Shown: positions 15,954 to 26,222 of the stretch, one piece after another
Position numbering within the stretch: position 1 is the first letter of the stretch
How the letters are laid out: each line of letters begins with the position of its first letter
Assembly: GCA_035511515.1 (NCBI GenBank)
Contig: DATKFG010000105.1
Span: 1 to 33,248, forward strand
Direction: 5' to 3'
Source: VBCK01 sp035511515
GTDB taxonomy: Bacteria; Pseudomonadota; Gammaproteobacteria; Burkholderiales; Burkholderiaceae_F
DNA: 33,248 nucleotides
The notes under the pieces: generated by a model
Database searches by the model: none
Told to the model about the DNA's origin: nothing
Seen by the model: only the letters and a program-made list of their open reading frames with translations
Translations under genes and position numbers: made by a program

Positions 15954-16646
15954 TCAGTGCTGGATCGTGCGCGAGCCATCGACCTTGACGTCGACCCGCC
16001 GGTTCTGCGCGCGGCCTTCCTTGGTCGCGTTGCTGGCCACGGGATCGCGCTTGCCGCGACCCTCGGTGTCGATCAGGCTGGAATCGACCCCTTTGGTGAC
16101 GAGGTAGTCGCGCACCGATACCGCGCGACGCTCGGACAGCTTGTCGTTGTAAGCGTCCGTGCCGATGCCGTCGGTGTAGCCGATCACGTGGATGGCCCGG
16201 ATATTGGCGCCCTGCAACTGCGTGGCCAGAGCATCGAGCTTGACGCGCGCCGGCGCTTTCAATTCGGCCCGGTCGAAATCGAACAGCTCGTCGGAACCGA
16301 ACGTGATCGTCTGGACGAACAGCTCAACAACCGGCGCCGGAGGCGGCGGAGGCGGCGGCGGTGGTGGAGGCGGCGGCGGTGGTGGTGGCGGCGGCGGAGG
16401 CGGCGGCGGTGGCGGTGGCGGCGGAGGCGGAACCAGCGACGGATCGCATTGCGGCAGTGCCAGGTCCTTGCTGAAATAACCCGTGCGCCAGCACAGCCCG
16501 TAGGGGTCCACCACCACGTTGCCGCGCTGATCGAGCCAGTAGCCGGTGTTCTTCTGATTGCCCTCGATGTCCTTGGCCAGCGCGGAGGCGGACACGGCCG
16601 TCAACGCCGACAGGAACAGGTACCGAACCCTCGAAGCATGCTTCAT
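15954..16646 (-). CDS. ompA: OmpA-family outer-membrane protein with a 31-proline linker
   Basis: A 230-residue protein with a signal peptide (about residues 1-24, ending ASALAKD) and a short N-terminal segment with two cysteines (GLCWRTG and LPQCDPS). An uninterrupted run of 31 prolines follows (16338-16430). The C-terminal OmpA peptidoglycan-binding domain has TITFGSDELFDFDRAELK, IHVIGYTDGIGTDAYN, LSERRAVSVRDYLV and the closing NRRVDVKV. The ATG at 16646 has a GGGGGG site. In Burkholderiales an OmpA of this short type commonly sits near ubiG and gyrA, but the linker is usually much shorter. A -10-like TATATT lies at 16723-16728 and a 7-bp hairpin at 16683-16703 in the leader. Confidence 0.92.
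   Translation of the reverse strand: MKHASRVRYLFLSALTAVSASALAKDIEGNQKNTGYWLDQRGNVVVDPYGLCWRTGYFSKDLALPQCDPSLVPPPPPPPPPPPPPPPPPPPPPPPPPPPPPPPAPVVELFVQTITFGSDELFDFDRAELKAPARVKLDALATQLQGANIRAIHVIGYTDGIGTDAYNDKLSERRAVSVRDYLVTKGVDSSLIDTEGRGKRDPVASNATKEGRAQNRRVDVKVDGSRTIQH
16338..16430 (-). repeat. Poly-proline codon tract (31 codons)
   Basis: On the minus strand this is 31 consecutive CCN codons using CCG, CCT and CCA in mixed order, so it is not a simple trinucleotide repeat. On the plus strand it gives a glycine-like GGN tract that produces false frames. Confidence 0.95.
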
Positions 16647-16739
16647 CGATGTGCCCCCCTTTTCGTTGTTGATTCGGTCAACGCCCGGCGCGCTTGGCCG
16701 GGCCAGGCAAGCCATGCGAGCCAATATACCGCAGCCGAC

Positions 16740-18086
16740 TCAAGCGGGCGGGTTGACCATGCGCTTGTGTATCTGCGCCTGCCACGATGCGCCGGCGGCC
16801 GCGATCGACCCGAGGTCGACCTCGTGCCCGTGGCGCACCAGCCGCCGATCAGCCAGGACGCGGGAGCCAGCGACCCAGGCGCTGGAGACATGCTCGCGGC
16901 CGGCGCAGTAAACGAGCTGCGATACGACGTCGAAGCAAGGCTGCGTCTCCAGCTCCGACAGATCGACCGCGATCAGGTCGGCCTGCTTGCCCACCTCGAT
17001 CGATCCGATCCGGTCCCGCAGGCCCAGCGCGCCGGCCGCGGCCAGGGTCGCGCATTCCAGCGCCTGCCACGCGGGCAAGGCCGACGCGTCCAGCGCTGCC
17101 CCTTTCGCGAGCAGGGCAGCCAGCCGCATCTCCGCCAGCAGGTCCAGCCGATTGTTGCTGGCGGCGCTGTCGGTGCCGAACGCGACGCCCACGCCCTGGC
17201 GCAGCAGCGCCGCGATGGGCGCGATTCCGCTGGCCAGCTTCAGGTTGGACGCCGGGCAGTGCGCCACGCTGGCGCCGCGCTGCGCCAGCAACGCGATTTC
17301 GTCGGGCTGCAGGTGCACGGCGTGAACCGCCAGCAGCCGTTCCGTGACCAGGCCCAGCCGGTCCAGTCGCGCCAGCGGGCGCGTTCCGTGCTGCCTGACC
17401 GAAGCGGCGATCTCGGCCTGCGTTTCGTGCAGATGCGTGTGCACCGGCACGTCCAGTTCCTCGGCCAGCATCGCGATGCGCGACAAGGTCGCATCGGCCA
17501 CCGTGTAGGGAGCGTGCGGCGCCAGCGCAAAGCTCACCAGCGGCTCGTCGCGCAGCGCATCGCGCGTGCGCAGGCCCTTGCGCAGGTAATCGTCGGGGTC
17601 GGTTGCGTAGGCGCTCGGAAACTCCACCGCGATGATGCCGACCACGCAGCGCATCCCCAGCTCGGCGAAGGCGCGCGCCGAGGCCTCGGGGAAGAAATAC
17701 ATGTCGTTGCAGCAGGTGATGCCGGCGCGCAGCATTTCGGCCGCCGCGTGCCGGGCGCCGTCGAAGACGAAACGCTCGCTCACGAGCGCCTGCTCGAGGG
17801 GCCAGATGCGTTCGGTCAGCCAGCGCGACAGCGGCAGGTCGTCGCCGGTGCCGCGCAACAGGCTCATGGCGGCGTGTGTGTGCGCGTTCACCAGGCCCGG
17901 CAGCAGCGCGTGGCGGTCCAGCTGCACGTGCTGGGCGGGCTCGAAGCGGGTGTGCGCCAGCGCGGTCGGCAGCACCTGCACGATGCGGCCGCGATCGATG
18001 GCGACCGAATGAGCCGACAGCACGGCGCCGCGCGGCACCACCGGCACCACCCAGCGCGCGCTGATCAGGGTCTCGACGGCTTGCAT
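16740..18086 (-). CDS. TRZ/ATZ-family amidohydrolase (SAH/MTA deaminase-like)
   Basis: A 448-residue cytoplasmic metal-dependent hydrolase. The metal motif LVNAHTHAAMSLLRG, the HTHLHETQAE segment, VAHCPASNLKLASG and FGTDSAASNNRLDL are those of the group containing 5-methylthioadenosine/S-adenosylhomocysteine deaminase (MtaD), chlorohydrolases and guanine deaminases. The C-terminal KQADLIAVDL closes the composite beta-domain. S-adenosylhomocysteine or methylthioadenosine is the likeliest substrate, and the nearby SAM-using UbiG would fit, but the substrate class cannot be fixed from sequence. The ATG at 18086 is preferred over 18104. It is divergent from gyrA. Confidence 0.88.
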   Translation of the reverse strand: MQAVETLISARWVVPVVPRGAVLSAHSVAIDRGRIVQVLPTALAHTRFEPAQHVQLDRHALLPGLVNAHTHAAMSLLRGTGDDLPLSRWLTERIWPLEQALVSERFVFDGARHAAAEMLRAGITCCNDMYFFPEASARAFAELGMRCVVGIIAVEFPSAYATDPDDYLRKGLRTRDALRDEPLVSFALAPHAPYTVADATLSRIAMLAEELDVPVHTHLHETQAEIAASVRQHGTRPLARLDRLGLVTERLLAVHAVHLQPDEIALLAQRGASVAHCPASNLKLASGIAPIAALLRQGVGVAFGTDSAASNNRLDLLAEMRLAALLAKGAALDASALPAWQALECATLAAAGALGLRDRIGSIEVGKQADLIAVDLSELETQPCFDVVSQLVYCAGREHVSSAWVAGSRVLADRRLVRHGHEVDLGSIAAAGASWQAQIHKRMVNPPA

Positions 18087-18136
18087 CGTGCGGCACCACC
18101 GCAAAAGTCCGAGTGCGCCGTTATACCAAGGCGGGG

Positions 18137-18164
18137 TCGACCGCGCCGGCGGCGCTGCTAAAAT
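18137..18164 (+). promoter_or_regulatory. Probable sigma-70 promoter of gyrA
   Basis: A -10 box TAAAAT at 18159-18164 has a partial -35 (TCGACC, 18137-18142) 16 nt upstream. The A/T-rich -10 stands out in GC-rich DNA and lies 24 bp before the gyrA start. Confidence 0.5.
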
Positions 18165-18187
18165 TTGTCGTTTGCCCGCAGGAAAGC

Positions 18188-20854
<2,667 letters not shown>

Positions 20855-20915
20855 TCGTTCTCCCGACCGGTCGGTGTGCCCGTGCGAATGCATACCGGCT
20901 TGCTGCGTCCGGTCG

Positions 20916-20942
20916 CCCCTCGCCCGCGCAGCGGGAGAGGGG
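20916..20942. repeat. REP-like palindromic element
   Basis: A 12-bp stem with one mismatch and a 3-nt loop: CCCCTCGCCCGC / GCGGGAGAGGGG, followed by GGAGGGGGTGAGGG. This pattern is typical of dispersed CCCTCNCCC...GGGAGAGGG repeats in GC-rich proteobacteria. It sits between gyrA and the serC remnant. Confidence 0.7.
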
Positions 20943-20957
20943 AGGGGGTGAGGGCCG

Positions 20958-21050
20958 ATGTCGCGCGTGTTTAATTTCTCTGCCGGACCGGGCGTCGTTC
21001 CCGAGGAATGCCTCGTGCAGGCGCGCGACGAAACGCAGCGCAACGGGTAA
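20958..21050 (+). pseudogene. serC: serC remnant (phosphoserine aminotransferase, about 8% of normal length)
   Basis: An ATG at 20958 opens a 30-codon frame whose first residues, MSRVFNFSAGPGVVPEECLV, are the diagnostic SerC N-terminus (RVFNFSAGP..PEEVL.QA). Full SerC is about 360 residues, with the PLP lysine near position 200, so nothing catalytic is left. The frame ends ETQRNG-stop, which resembles a SerC C-terminus and suggests that one internal deletion joined both ends. pheA starts 25 bp later. The position between gyrA and pheA is where intact serC sits in related genomes, so this is a local loss and not a chance match. Confidence 0.85.
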
Positions 21051-21075
21051 GGCGCGCAACGGGCGGACCACGGAC

Positions 21076-22167
21076 ATGGCCGACGGCAACGACTCCAACG
21101 ACGAGGCACTGGCCCCGCTGCGGGCACAGATCGACGCGATCGATCGCGAGCTCATCGAGCTGATCAGCCGGCGCGCGCGCCTGGCGGGCGAAGTGGGCCG
21201 GCTGAAGATGGCCGACGGCGCGCTGGTGTACCGGCCGGAGCGCGAGGCCGACGTGCTGCGCTCGGTGGCCGCGCTGAACCCGGGGCCGCTTAGCGCGCCC
21301 GCGCTGGAGCCCATTTTCCGGGAGGTCATTTCGGCCTGTCGCGCGATGGAGCGGCCCCTGGCGGTGGCCTTTCTCGGGCCGGCCGCAACCTTCTCCGAGC
21401 TGGCCGCGATCCGGCACTTCGGCAGCGCGGTGCGGCTGGAGCCGTGCGCATCGATCGACGAGGTGTTCCAGACGGTCGAGACCGGCCGCTCGGACTATGC
21501 GGTGGTGCCGGTGGAGAACTCGACCGAGGGGGCGATCAGCCGCACGCTGGACCTGCTGCTGGCGACCGGTTTGAGAATCGTCGCCGAGATTTCACTGCCG
21601 GTGCAGCATCACCTGCTGACGCGGCACGGCACGCTCGACGGGGTCACGCGCGTGTTCGCCCATCCACAAGCGCTGGCCCAGTGCCTGACCTGGCTGAACC
21701 GGCACCTGCCGGCCCTGGAGCGCGTGCAGGCCGCCAGCAACGCCGAAGCGGCGCGCCTGGCTTCGCTGGACGAGGCGGCCGCGGCCGTGGCCGGGGAGCA
21801 CGCGGCGCTCCGGTACGGACTTCAAATGGCCGCGAGCCAGATTCAGGACGACCCGCACAACCGCACCCGCTTCATCGTGCTCGGTCAGCAGGACTGCGGC
21901 GCCACCGGCCGGGACAAGACCTCGCTCATCCTCTCGGTCCACAACCGCGCCGGCGCCGTCTATCACATGCTGGCGCCGCTGGCGCGCCACGGCGTCTCGA
22001 TGACGCGCTTCGAGTCGCGCCCGGCGCGCACGGACGCCTGGGAGTATTACTTCTACGTCGACCTGGAGGGACACGCGACCGATCCGGCCGTGGCGGCGGC
22101 GCTGGCCGAGCTGGAGCAGACGTGCGCGTTTTTCCGGTGCCTGGGCTCCTATCCGAGGGCCACGTGA
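21076..22167 (+). CDS. pheA: Bifunctional chorismate mutase/prephenate dehydratase (P-protein)
   Basis: A 363-residue enzyme converting chorismate to prephenate and then phenylpyruvate in phenylalanine synthesis. Residues about 11-90 are a class II chorismate mutase (LRAQIDAIDRELIELISRRA, then YRPEREADVL). Residues about 95-270 are the dehydratase with VAFLGPAATFSE, PVENSTEGA and the catalytic NRTRF. Residues about 285-360 are an ACT regulatory domain with the FESRPARTDAWEYYFY phenylalanine-binding segment. GPAATFS replaces the more usual GPEGTFS. The gene overlaps hisC by 4 bp (GTGA). The ATG at 21076 lacks a strong ribosome binding site, possibly a result of the serC deletion just upstream. 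Confidence 0.96.
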   Translation: MADGNDSNDEALAPLRAQIDAIDRELIELISRRARLAGEVGRLKMADGALVYRPEREADVLRSVAALNPGPLSAPALEPIFREVISACRAMERPLAVAFLGPAATFSELAAIRHFGSAVRLEPCASIDEVFQTVETGRSDYAVVPVENSTEGAISRTLDLLLATGLRIVAEISLPVQHHLLTRHGTLDGVTRVFAHPQALAQCLTWLNRHLPALERVQAASNAEAARLASLDEAAAAVAGEHAALRYGLQMAASQIQDDPHNRTRFIVLGQQDCGATGRDKTSLILSVHNRAGAVYHMLAPLARHGVSMTRFESRPARTDAWEYYFYVDLEGHATDPAVAAALAELEQTCAFFRCLGSYPRAT

Positions 22168-23267
22168 AGACCGCCCCCCACTACGTGCGGTCGATCGCGC
22201 CGTACCAGGGCGGCCGGCCGATCGAGGAGGTGGCGACCGAGCTGGGTTGCAAGCCCGAGTCGATCGTGAAGCTCGCGTCCAACGAGAACCCGCTGGGCAT
22301 GCCCCCGGCAGCGCGGGCCGCGGCCGCCGCCGCGCTGGCCGACACCGGTCGCTACCCGGATGGCAACGGCACGGCCCTGAAGACGGCGCTGTCGGAGCGC
22401 CTGAACGTGCCGCCGTCGTGGCTGACGCTGGGCAACGGCAGCAACGACATCCTGGAGCTGTCCGCCTCGCTGATGCTCGCGCCCGGGGCGAGCTGCGTGT
22501 ATTCGCAACACTCGTTCGCGGTATACGCGCTGGCCACCCAGGCGCGCGGGGCGCGCGCCATCGTCACGCCGGCGCGCGAGCTCGGCCACGACCTGGCCGC
22601 GATGCGGGCAGCGATTGACGCCGACACCCGCCTGATCTACATCGCCAACCCGAACAACCCGACCGGCACGCTGCTGCCGGGCGAGGCGCTGCAGGAATTT
22701 CTGAGGTCCGTGCCGCCGGAGGTGGGGGTGGTGCTGGATGAGGCGTACCACGAGTACCTGCCGCCGCATCTGCAATACGACAGCCTGGCCTGGGTGCGCC
22801 GGCACCCGAACCTGATCGTGTCGCGCACGTTTTCCAAGGTGTACGGGATGGCCGGACTGCGGGTCGGCTACGGCATCGCGCAGCACGACATGACCGACCT
22901 TCTGAACCGTGTCCGCCAGCCCTTCAACGTCAGCACGGTCGCGCAGGCGGCCGCCCGGGCCGCGCTGGACGACACCGCGTTCGTGCGAAGCAGCGTCGAG
23001 CTCAACGAGCGCGGGCGCACGCAACTCACCCAGGCGCTGGCCGCGATGCAACTGGAGCTGGCGCCGGCCCATGGCAACTTCGTGCTGGTACGGATTGGCC
23101 CGGCCGCCGCCGTCTACCAGGAACTGCTCAAGTGCGGAGTGATCGTGCGACCGGTGGCCAACTACGGACTGCCGCAGTGGTTGCGGGTCACGGTCGGCCT
23201 GGCGCAAGAAAACGCCCGCTTCCTGCACGAGCTGCCGGCGGCCATGGCCAGGGCCGCGGAGGCTTGA
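22164..23267 (+). CDS. hisC: Histidinol-phosphate aminotransferase
   Basis: A 367-residue PLP-dependent fold-type I aminotransferase. The GTG start at 22164 overlaps the pheA stop as GTGA, with GAGG upstream. Motifs include KLASNENPLG near the N-terminus, IANPNNPTGT, VVLDEAYHEY and the PLP lysine in RTFSKVYGMAGLRVGYG (Lys225). HisC2-type enzymes in the pheA-tyrA cluster of betaproteobacteria are thought also to transaminate aromatic keto acids, which fits this position between pheA and tyrA. The wider open frame upstream (from 21444) is a shadow of pheA. Confidence 0.95.
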   Translation: MKTAPHYVRSIAPYQGGRPIEEVATELGCKPESIVKLASNENPLGMPPAARAAAAAALADTGRYPDGNGTALKTALSERLNVPPSWLTLGNGSNDILELSASLMLAPGASCVYSQHSFAVYALATQARGARAIVTPARELGHDLAAMRAAIDADTRLIYIANPNNPTGTLLPGEALQEFLRSVPPEVGVVLDEAYHEYLPPHLQYDSLAWVRRHPNLIVSRTFSKVYGMAGLRVGYGIAQHDMTDLLNRVRQPFNVSTVAQAAARAALDDTAFVRSSVELNERGRTQLTQALAAMQLELAPAHGNFVLVRIGPAAAVYQELLKCGVIVRPVANYGLPQWLRVTVGLAQENARFLHELPAAMARAAEA

Positions 23268-23308
23268 ATGCCCGCCACTGCGAAGCAGGCTGCGACCGTA
23301 TCGAAGCC

Positions 23309-24175
23309 ATGAAGGTTGCGATTCTCGGTTGTGGGTTAATGGGTTCGTCGGTCGCTGCTGCAATGCGCCGGCGCAAGCTGACGACCTCGATCGTCGGCTA
23401 CGACCACGACCCGGACGCGTGTGCGCGTGCGCTCGCGGCAGGTCTGCTCGACGCGACGGCGCCGACCTGCGCGCATGCAGTACGCGGCGCGGACCTGGTC
23501 GTGCTGGCCGCGCCGGTGGGCGCGACGGCGGCGCTGCTGGCGCAGGTGGCCGGCGCGCTCGCACCGGCCGCGCTCGTCACCGACCTGGGCAGCACCAAGA
23601 CGGACGTGGTGGCCGCCGCCCGAGCCGCATTGGGGCCGGCCTTTGCACGTTTCGTTGCTGCCCACCCGATCGCCGGTGGCGAGCGCTCCGGGCCGGAAGG
23701 CGCCGATGCGGACCTGTTCGAAGGATGCACGGTGGTGATCACCGCCGCGCCCGAGACGGCGGCCGACGCGCTGGCGAGCGTGGAGCAGCTGTGGCGCGCG
23801 TGTGGAGCACGCGTCGCTCGGATGGATGCCGGCGATCACGACCGCCTGCTGGCATCGGTCAGTCACCTGCCGCACGTTCTGGCCTTCGCGCTGGTGGCGC
23901 AGATCGCGGGCGGGCCCGACGCGCAGCGCAGACTGTCGCTGGCGGGGCCCGGGTTTCGCGATTTCACCCGGATCGCCGCCAGCAGCCCGGTGATGTGGAG
24001 CGACATCGCCCTGACCAACCGCGACGCGATCAGCCAGGAACTGCGCGCGCTGATCGCGACGTTGCAGCGGGTCGACCAGGCCCTGGCAGGGGGCGACGCC
24101 TCGTGGCTGCGGCAACTGTTCGAACTGGCCAGCCGCACCCGGCGCCGGATGAACGGAGGTGGCGATGGACCGTGA
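23309..24175 (+). CDS. tyrA: Prephenate dehydrogenase
   Basis: A 288-residue NAD(P)-dependent enzyme of tyrosine synthesis. The N-terminal Rossmann motif is VAILGCGLMGSSVA and the nucleotide domain includes TDLGSTKTDVV. The prephenate site shows AAHPIAGGERSGPEGA with the catalytic His. The SHLPHVLAFAL segment and the helical dimerisation domain match the family. The start at 23309 is placed directly before the Rossmann strand; a longer frame overlapping hisC is less likely. The stop lies 11 bp inside aroA. Confidence 0.94.
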   Translation: MKVAILGCGLMGSSVAAAMRRRKLTTSIVGYDHDPDACARALAAGLLDATAPTCAHAVRGADLVVLAAPVGATAALLAQVAGALAPAALVTDLGSTKTDVVAAARAALGPAFARFVAAHPIAGGERSGPEGADADLFEGCTVVITAAPETAADALASVEQLWRACGARVARMDAGDHDRLLASVSHLPHVLAFALVAQIAGGPDAQRRLSLAGPGFRDFTRIAASSPVMWSDIALTNRDAISQELRALIATLQRVDQALAGGDASWLRQLFELASRTRRRMNGGGDGP

Positions 24176-25475
24176 GGATCCGCTGAAGGTCTTGTCGGTC
24201 GACCCCATCGGGCAAGTCAGCGGGCAGGTGAGACTGCCCGGATCGAAGAGCATCTCGAACCGGGCGCTGCTGCTGGCGGCGCTGTCGCAGGGCCGCACCG
24301 AGCTCACCGGCGTGCTGGAGGCGGACGACACGCGCGTGATGATCGAGGCGTTGCGCACTTTGGGCGTGCAGGTCGAAGCCGGTCGCGATCGCGCCGTCGT
24401 ATCGGGGTGCGGCGGCAACTTCCCGCAACGCCGGGCCGATCTGTTTCTCGGCAATGCGGGAACCGCGATGCGCCCGCTCGCGGCCGCGCTCGCGTTCAGG
24501 GGAGGAGCCTACCGGCTCGACGGGGCGCCCCGGATGCGGGAGCGCCCGATCAGCGACCTCGTTGACTCGCTCAATGCGCTCGGGGCGAAGATCCGGTACG
24601 AAGGCCAGCCGGGCTTTCCCCCGCTGCGCATCGAGCCCACGGGCGCCCCGATCGGAGAACGCGTCGCGATCCGCGCGAACGTGTCGAGCCAGTTTCTGAG
24701 CGCCTTGCTGATGACGGCCCCGTTGATCGCCCCGACGCCGGGGCTGCGCATCGACGTCGAAGGCGATCTGATCTCGGAGCCCTACGTGCAGATGACGCTG
24801 GCGTTGATGGGCCGCTTCGGCGCGCAGGTCGACCGGCAGGAAAGGCATTTTCACGTGATGCCCGCCGCTTACCGTTCGCCGGGCCACCTGGCGGTCGAAG
24901 GCGACGCGTCCAGCGCGTCGTACTTTCTGGCGCTCGGCGCGCTCGCGGGAGGACCCGTGCGCGTGCTTGGAGTCGGCTCCGGCAGCATCCAGGGCGATGT
25001 GGCCTTTGCCGGGCTGCTGCAACAGATGGGCGCGCAAGTGGAGCTGGGCCCGGACTGGATCGAGGCGCGCCGTGGCCCCCTGGCCTCTGTGACGGCCGAT
25101 TGCACCGCGATTCCGGATGCCGCCATGACCGCCGCGATCGTTGCCCTGTTTGCTCGTGGAACCACGCGCCTGAACGGTATCGGGTCCTGGCGCGTGAAGG
25201 AGACCGACCGGATCGCCGCGGTGGGCACCGAGCTGCGCAAGCTCGGCGCGGTGGTGCACAGCGGATCGGACTGGATCTCGATCGAGGGGCCCGCCCGCCT
25301 GCGCGAGGCCTGGATCGATACGTACGAGGATCACCGGATCGCGATGTGCTTTGCGCTCGCGGCGTGCGGCGGCGTGCCGGTGCACGTGCGCGACCCCGAT
25401 TGCGTCGCCAAGACCTTTCCGCGCTACTTCGCCGAGCTGGCGCGGCTGTGCCGCGGGGGGGCTCTGCGTGAGTGA
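24165..25475 (+). CDS. aroA: 3-phosphoshikimate 1-carboxyvinyltransferase (EPSP synthase)
   Basis: A 436-residue enzyme of the shikimate pathway with two inverted alpha-beta domains. Class I (glyphosate-sensitive type) signatures are visible: LPGSKSISNRALLLAAL near residue 25 and LGNAGTAMRPLAAAL, with the Gly and Pro positions unchanged. RPISDLVDSL, the GDASSASYF motif and RVKETDRI and EDHRIAM in the C-terminal half complete the active site. The ATG at 24165 sits just behind GGAGGT; a GTG at 24159 is an alternative. It overlaps tyrA at its start and cmk at its end (the cmk GTG begins before the aroA stop). Confidence 0.96.
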   Translation: MDREDPLKVLSVDPIGQVSGQVRLPGSKSISNRALLLAALSQGRTELTGVLEADDTRVMIEALRTLGVQVEAGRDRAVVSGCGGNFPQRRADLFLGNAGTAMRPLAAALAFRGGAYRLDGAPRMRERPISDLVDSLNALGAKIRYEGQPGFPPLRIEPTGAPIGERVAIRANVSSQFLSALLMTAPLIAPTPGLRIDVEGDLISEPYVQMTLALMGRFGAQVDRQERHFHVMPAAYRSPGHLAVEGDASSASYFLALGALAGGPVRVLGVGSGSIQGDVAFAGLLQQMGAQVELGPDWIEARRGPLASVTADCTAIPDAAMTAAIVALFARGTTRLNGIGSWRVKETDRIAAVGTELRKLGAVVHSGSDWISIEGPARLREAWIDTYEDHRIAMCFALAACGGVPVHVRDPDCVAKTFPRYFAELARLCRGGALRE

Positions 25476-26133
25476 ACCACCCGTGATCACCATCGACGGG
25501 CCCACCGCCTCCGGCAAGGGAACGATCGCCCAGGCGGTGGCGCGCGCGCTCGGTTTCGCCTGCCTGGACAGCGGCGCGCTGTACCGGGTGGTGGCGCTGC
25601 TGGCGTTGCGCCACGCGGTCGACCCGGGCGATGCGCAGCCCCTGGCGCAGCTTGCGCGCGGCGCGCGCCTGCGCTTCGAGGGCGGGCGGGTCCAGGTCGA
25701 CGGCGAGGACGTCACCGACGCGATCCGCACCGAGCCGATCGGTCGGGCCGCCTCGCGCGTGTCGGCCCACGCGGCCGTGCGCAGCGAGCTGCTGCAGCTG
25801 CAGCGGTCGTTTCGCCGCTGGCCCGGGCTGGTGGCCGACGGCCGCGACATGGGCACCATCGTGTTTCCCGACGCGTGCGTGAAGGTGTTCCTGACGGCGA
25901 GCGCCGAAGTGCGTGCGCAGCGCAGACTTAAACAGTTGATGGAGAAGGGATATTCTGCTAATCTCGCCGACCTCCTGCTGGACCTGCGCGAGCGCGACGA
26001 GCGTGACCGCACGCGTGCGGTCGCACCGCTGATCGCGGCCGACGACGCGTTCAAACTCGATACCTCGAACCTGGGGATCGACGAAGTCGTCGAGCAGGTG
26101 CTCTCATGGTATCGGTCGGTTTCGGAACATTGA
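25468..26133 (+). CDS. cmk: Cytidylate kinase
   Basis: A 221-residue kinase phosphorylating CMP and dCMP. The P-loop is GPTASGKGT at residues 11-19. The CMP-binding insert and the conserved VADGRDMGTIVFPDA follow, then VFLTASAEVRAQRR and the lid DLRERDERDRTR. The GTG start at 25468 overlaps aroA by 8 bp and is preceded by a G-rich ribosome binding site. In proteobacteria cmk is usually followed by rpsA, as here. Confidence 0.95.
   Translation: MSEPPVITIDGPTASGKGTIAQAVARALGFACLDSGALYRVVALLALRHAVDPGDAQPLAQLARGARLRFEGGRVQVDGEDVTDAIRTEPIGRAASRVSAHAAVRSELLQLQRSFRRWPGLVADGRDMGTIVFPDACVKVFLTASAEVRAQRRLKQLMEKGYSANLADLLLDLRERDERDRTRAVAPLIAADDAFKLDTSNLGIDEVVEQVLSWYRSVSEH
25936..25964 (+). promoter_or_regulatory. 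Candidate internal promoter within cmk for rpsA
   Basis: TTGATG (25936-25941) and TAATCT (25959-25964) are separated by exactly 17 nt in an AT-rich patch of a GC-rich gene. E. coli rpsA also has promoters within cmk. The same bases encode the conserved Cmk segment KQLMEKGYSANL, so the match could be coincidental. Confidence 0.35.
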
Positions 26134-26184
26134 TGAATTCCCCGGTGGGCGCGGAAAGCGTATTTCGCGCCTGGTGATCAACCC

Positions 26185-26207
26185 CGCCGCAGGGCAAGCC
26201 TGCGGCG
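26185..26207 (+). promoter_or_regulatory. Hairpin in the rpsA leader
   Basis: A perfect 9-bp stem (CGCCGCAGG/CCTGCGGCG) with a 5-nt loop ends 15 nt before the rpsA ATG. There is no T-tract, so it is not a standard terminator. S1 is autoregulated at its own leader in enterobacteria, and this could be the matching structure. Confidence 0.45.
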
Positions 26208-26222
26208 TGAACGAAGGTCGAT

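Noticed and set aside
16192..16479. Plus-strand frame with a long poly-glycine run
   Set aside because: It is the antisense of the OmpA polyproline tract. The minus-strand gene has a signal peptide and an OmpA domain.
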